Origin: JALOAD01 sp023228995 [NCBI: Candidatus Muiribacterium halophilum]
Lineage (GTDB): Bacteria > Muiribacteriota > Muiribacteriia > Muiribacteriales
NCBI GenBank assembly: GCA_023228995.1
Contig: JALOAD010000003.1
Coordinates: 89,789-153,788 of the forward strand
Reading direction: 5' to 3'
Length of the DNA: 64,000 nucleotides
Part shown: positions 62,323-64,000 of the stretch, in pieces
How the letters are laid out: each line of letters begins with the position of its first letter
Position numbering within the stretch: the first letter of the stretch is position 1
Translations under genes and position numbers: made by a program
The notes under the pieces: generated by a model
Seen by the model: only the letters and a program-made list of their open reading frames with translations
The model's database searches: none
What the model was told of the DNA's origin: nothing

Positions 62323-63650
62323 AAAATATAGTATTAGCAAGATTATTAGATAAAAGTATTTCAAGTTTTACAACATCTCCACCAATAGGAATACTTTGTT
62401 TAAAAACTGTCTTAAGAAAAGAATTTCCTAAAAATAATTATATTTTTTTTGACAATTCAGTATTAAAAGAAGAACAAATTAAATTTACACAATTATTAAA
62501 ACCTATAAGTCCATGTATAATATTATTTTCAATAACATATACAGAAAGAGATTTATTAAAAAAATATGCTAATATTGCAAAAAAAATAAATAAAAACAAT
62601 ATAATAATAGCAGGTGGTTCCGGTATTACATGCTCTCCAGAAGAATATAAAGATTACATAGATATTGATTCAATCTGTAGTGGACAAGCAGAAAATACAA
62701 TAATAAATATATTCAATGATATAAAAAATAATAAATTAAAAAATATATATAAACAAGATTATAATTTAAAAATTCAAATACCAACACCTGATTGGGAAAA
62801 TTTTAATTTTAATAATTATTCTTATTTACCATGTAATAATAATCTATTAAAAAAAACACCTTATGCTCCTGTTATGGCACAAAGAGGATGTCCATTTAAT
62901 TGTCCATTTTGCAATTCAATTCTTGGAAATAAAATAAATTCAAGAAAAATTGATTCAATAATAGAAGAATTAAAAAATTTAAAAAATAAAGGAGTAAGAG
63001 AAATTCATATAGCAGATGATACATTTAATATTTCACTTGATTATGCTAAAAATTTTCTTTTACAAATTATAAAAGAAAATCTGAATTTTTCTATATCATT
63101 TCAGGGATTAAGAATTGAAAATACAGATTATGAATTATTTGAATTAATGAAAAAAGCTGGAGGATATTATTATGAGTTTGGAATACAGCATATAGATTCG
63201 GTTTTATTAAATAATATAAGCAGACAGGTTAATGTTTCAGATATAAATAAAAAGCTTTTAATATCAAGCAAATTAGGTTTAATAAGCGAAGGTCATTTTA
63301 TGTATAACTTGCCAGAAGAAACATATTCACAACACAAGGAAAATTTTAAGTTTGCAAAAAAACTTCCAATAGATTTTGCAACATTTTTTAAATTCACACC
63401 ATTTCCAGGAACATCAATTGGAAACAAATATATAAATAATTTTAAAAAAATACCATCAAATTCATTTCATTTTTACAATACTGATAAAAGACTAAATATA
63501 TCTAATATGACAAATAATGAATTAATCACTATAAATAAAAATGCATATAAAGATTATTATTACAGAACAAGCAAAATATTAAGCTTACTCAAAAAAATAC
63601 CAAAAAATTCAATAACAATCAAAAGAATATTAAATACAATAATAAAATAG
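62319..63650 (+). CDS. B12-binding-type radical SAM protein (group II)
   Basis: The 443-residue protein resembles the one at 43445-44884 throughout: SPPIGILCLKTVL at the start, ILFSITYTERD, IAGGSGITCSPEE, the cluster cysteines C191, C195 and C198 in RGCPFNCPFC, EIHIADDTFN, AGGYYYEFGIQHIDS, and FKFTPFPGTSIGNKYINNFKK. The two therefore bracket the cluster, one on each strand. The ATG overlaps the previous stop as ATGA. It closes the plus-strand operon. Substrate unknown. Confidence 0.86.
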   Translation: MKNIVLARLLDKSISSFTTSPPIGILCLKTVLRKEFPKNNYIFFDNSVLKEEQIKFTQLLKPISPCIILFSITYTERDLLKKYANIAKKINKNNIIIAGGSGITCSPEEYKDYIDIDSICSGQAENTIINIFNDIKNNKLKNIYKQDYNLKIQIPTPDWENFNFNNYSYLPCNNNLLKKTPYAPVMAQRGCPFNCPFCNSILGNKINSRKIDSIIEELKNLKNKGVREIHIADDTFNISLDYAKNFLLQIIKENLNFSISFQGLRIENTDYELFELMKKAGGYYYEFGIQHIDSVLLNNISRQVNVSDINKKLLISSKLGLISEGHFMYNLPEETYSQHKENFKFAKKLPIDFATFFKFTPFPGTSIGNKYINNFKKIPSNSFHFYNTDKRLNISNMTNNELITINKNAYKDYYYRTSKILSLLKKIPKNSITIKRILNTIIK

Positions 63651-63702
63651 ATAAATACAGTTAGCACAGCTAAAGATGCTAGTTAGTTAAAAAAACAAAA
63701 AC

Positions 63703-63733
63703 AGATCCCGGCTCAGAACAGTACCGGGATGAC
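63703..63733 (-). repeat. ATCCCGG hairpin repeat
   Basis: ATCCCGG and CCGGGAT with a loop of about 12 bases; on the minus strand CTGTTTTTGTTTTTTTAAC follows. It lies between convergent units and could end leftward transcription from the rRNA side. Confidence 0.65.
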
Positions 63734-63808
63734 AAAAATAAAAAAAGTTAGATAGTTTAAGGGGTTGAGGTTTAAAAACCATATTAAAACTCTTTAAAAA
63801 TTTTCCTA

Positions 63809-63888
63809 TCTCACCATTTCACCACTTCACCATTTCACCATCTCACCATTTCACTATTTCACCATTTCACCATTTCACCATTTCACGC
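63809..63888. repeat. 8-bp-period TTTCACCA array, ten units
   Basis: Ten exact 8-mers follow one another: TCTCACCA, TTTCACCA, CTTCACCA, TTTCACCA, TCTCACCA, TTTCACTA, three TTTCACCA and TTTCACGC. This is the most regular array of this family in the window. Confidence 0.9.
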
Positions 63889-63922
63889 TTCTGTACTGTT
63901 TTTATACTATTTTTTAAATGCG

Positions 63923-63946
63923 AAAAGGGCGCCGTTTCCGACACCC
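63923..63946 (-). terminator. Terminator after the 5S rRNA gene
   Basis: On the minus strand GGGTGTCG-GAAA-CGGCGCCC forms an 8-bp stem with a GNRA-type loop and two G-U pairs, followed by TTTT. It lies about 10 bases after the 5S 3' end and would end the rRNA transcript. Confidence 0.8.
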
Positions 63947-63956
63947 TTCTCATTAG

Positions 63957-64000
63957 AACTGGCAACAACCTACTCTCCCACACACTTAGATGCAGTACCA
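63957..64000 (-). rRNA. rrf: 5S ribosomal RNA, 3' part only
   Basis: On the minus strand the window edge begins with TGGTACTGCATCTAAG and continues GTGTGGGAGAGTAGG and TTGTTGCCAG, the normal 3' third of 5S rRNA, ending near 63957. The rest of the gene, and presumably an rRNA operon, lies beyond the right edge. Confidence 0.85.

Larger units (their letters stand above)
63651..63926. other. Intergenic repeats between the radical SAM operon and the 5S rRNA
   Basis: The gap contains words of the separator type (GTTAGCACAGCTAAAGATGC), an ATCCCGG hairpin (63703-63733, T tract toward the left on the minus strand), a GTTTAAGGGGTTGAGG run (about 63755) and an 8-bp-period array (63809-63888). No gene is seen. 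Confidence 0.75.

Overview
The window is very AT-rich DNA, roughly three quarters A+T by eye, from a diderm bacterium. It carries lipid A acyltransferase-like, heptosyltransferase-like and O-antigen ligase-like genes, a sigma-54-type response regulator, NAD-dependent DNA ligase and the MEP isoprenoid genes ispD and ispE. No gene fixes the phylum. The many long, repeat-filled gaps between genes and the large number of radical SAM enzymes suggest an uncultivated, probably anaerobic lineage; that is inference.

Layout. 1-4667: the cdaA-cdaR c-di-AMP module with a HEAT-like protein cut by the left edge and an exported TPR protein. 4711-23389: a cell-surface polysaccharide/LPS locus, mostly on the minus strand: rmlB, wecB, galE, an AlgX-like/MBOAT O-acetylation pair, rmlD, two GT9 heptosyltransferase-like genes, an RgpF-like gene, methyltransferases, a WaaL-like ligase, GT4 and GT2 enzymes and an LpxL-like acyltransferase. 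24156-31973: a minus-strand operon ligA-ispD-ispE-TPR protein-LPS-kinase/glycosidase-like fusion. 32386-38685: MFS exporter, SPFH/NfeD pair, phosphomannomutase, thioredoxin reductase and a thioredoxin-like lipoprotein. 39153-39874: eight tRNA genes in a minus-strand array with a terminator. 40051-43399: a histidine kinase and sigma-54 response regulator pair.

43445-63650 is the most unusual part: eleven radical SAM proteins in about 20 kb. Eight have a cobalamin-binding-like N-terminal half, two carry SPASM-type cysteine-rich tails and one is a short form. Lying among them are a GT-C-like membrane protein, a formyltransferase-fold protein that lacks the usual catalytic residues, and a 34-residue membrane peptide translationally coupled to one SPASM protein. 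Several family-specific repeats occur between these genes and in places supply their 3' ends. The right edge holds the 3' part of a minus-strand 5S rRNA and its terminator.

The intergenic DNA is the second notable feature. It is a mosaic of repeat families: a ten-copy 26-bp tandem array, 8-bp-period arrays, an ATCCCGG hairpin, three MITE-like elements (140, 152 and 226 bp, one nested in another), a roughly 160-bp element ending in TCCGTG repeats, and arrays of unrelated short hairpins joined by near-constant 8-base separators. Several genes have a clear -10 box only 6-8 bases before the ATG, which points to leaderless transcripts.
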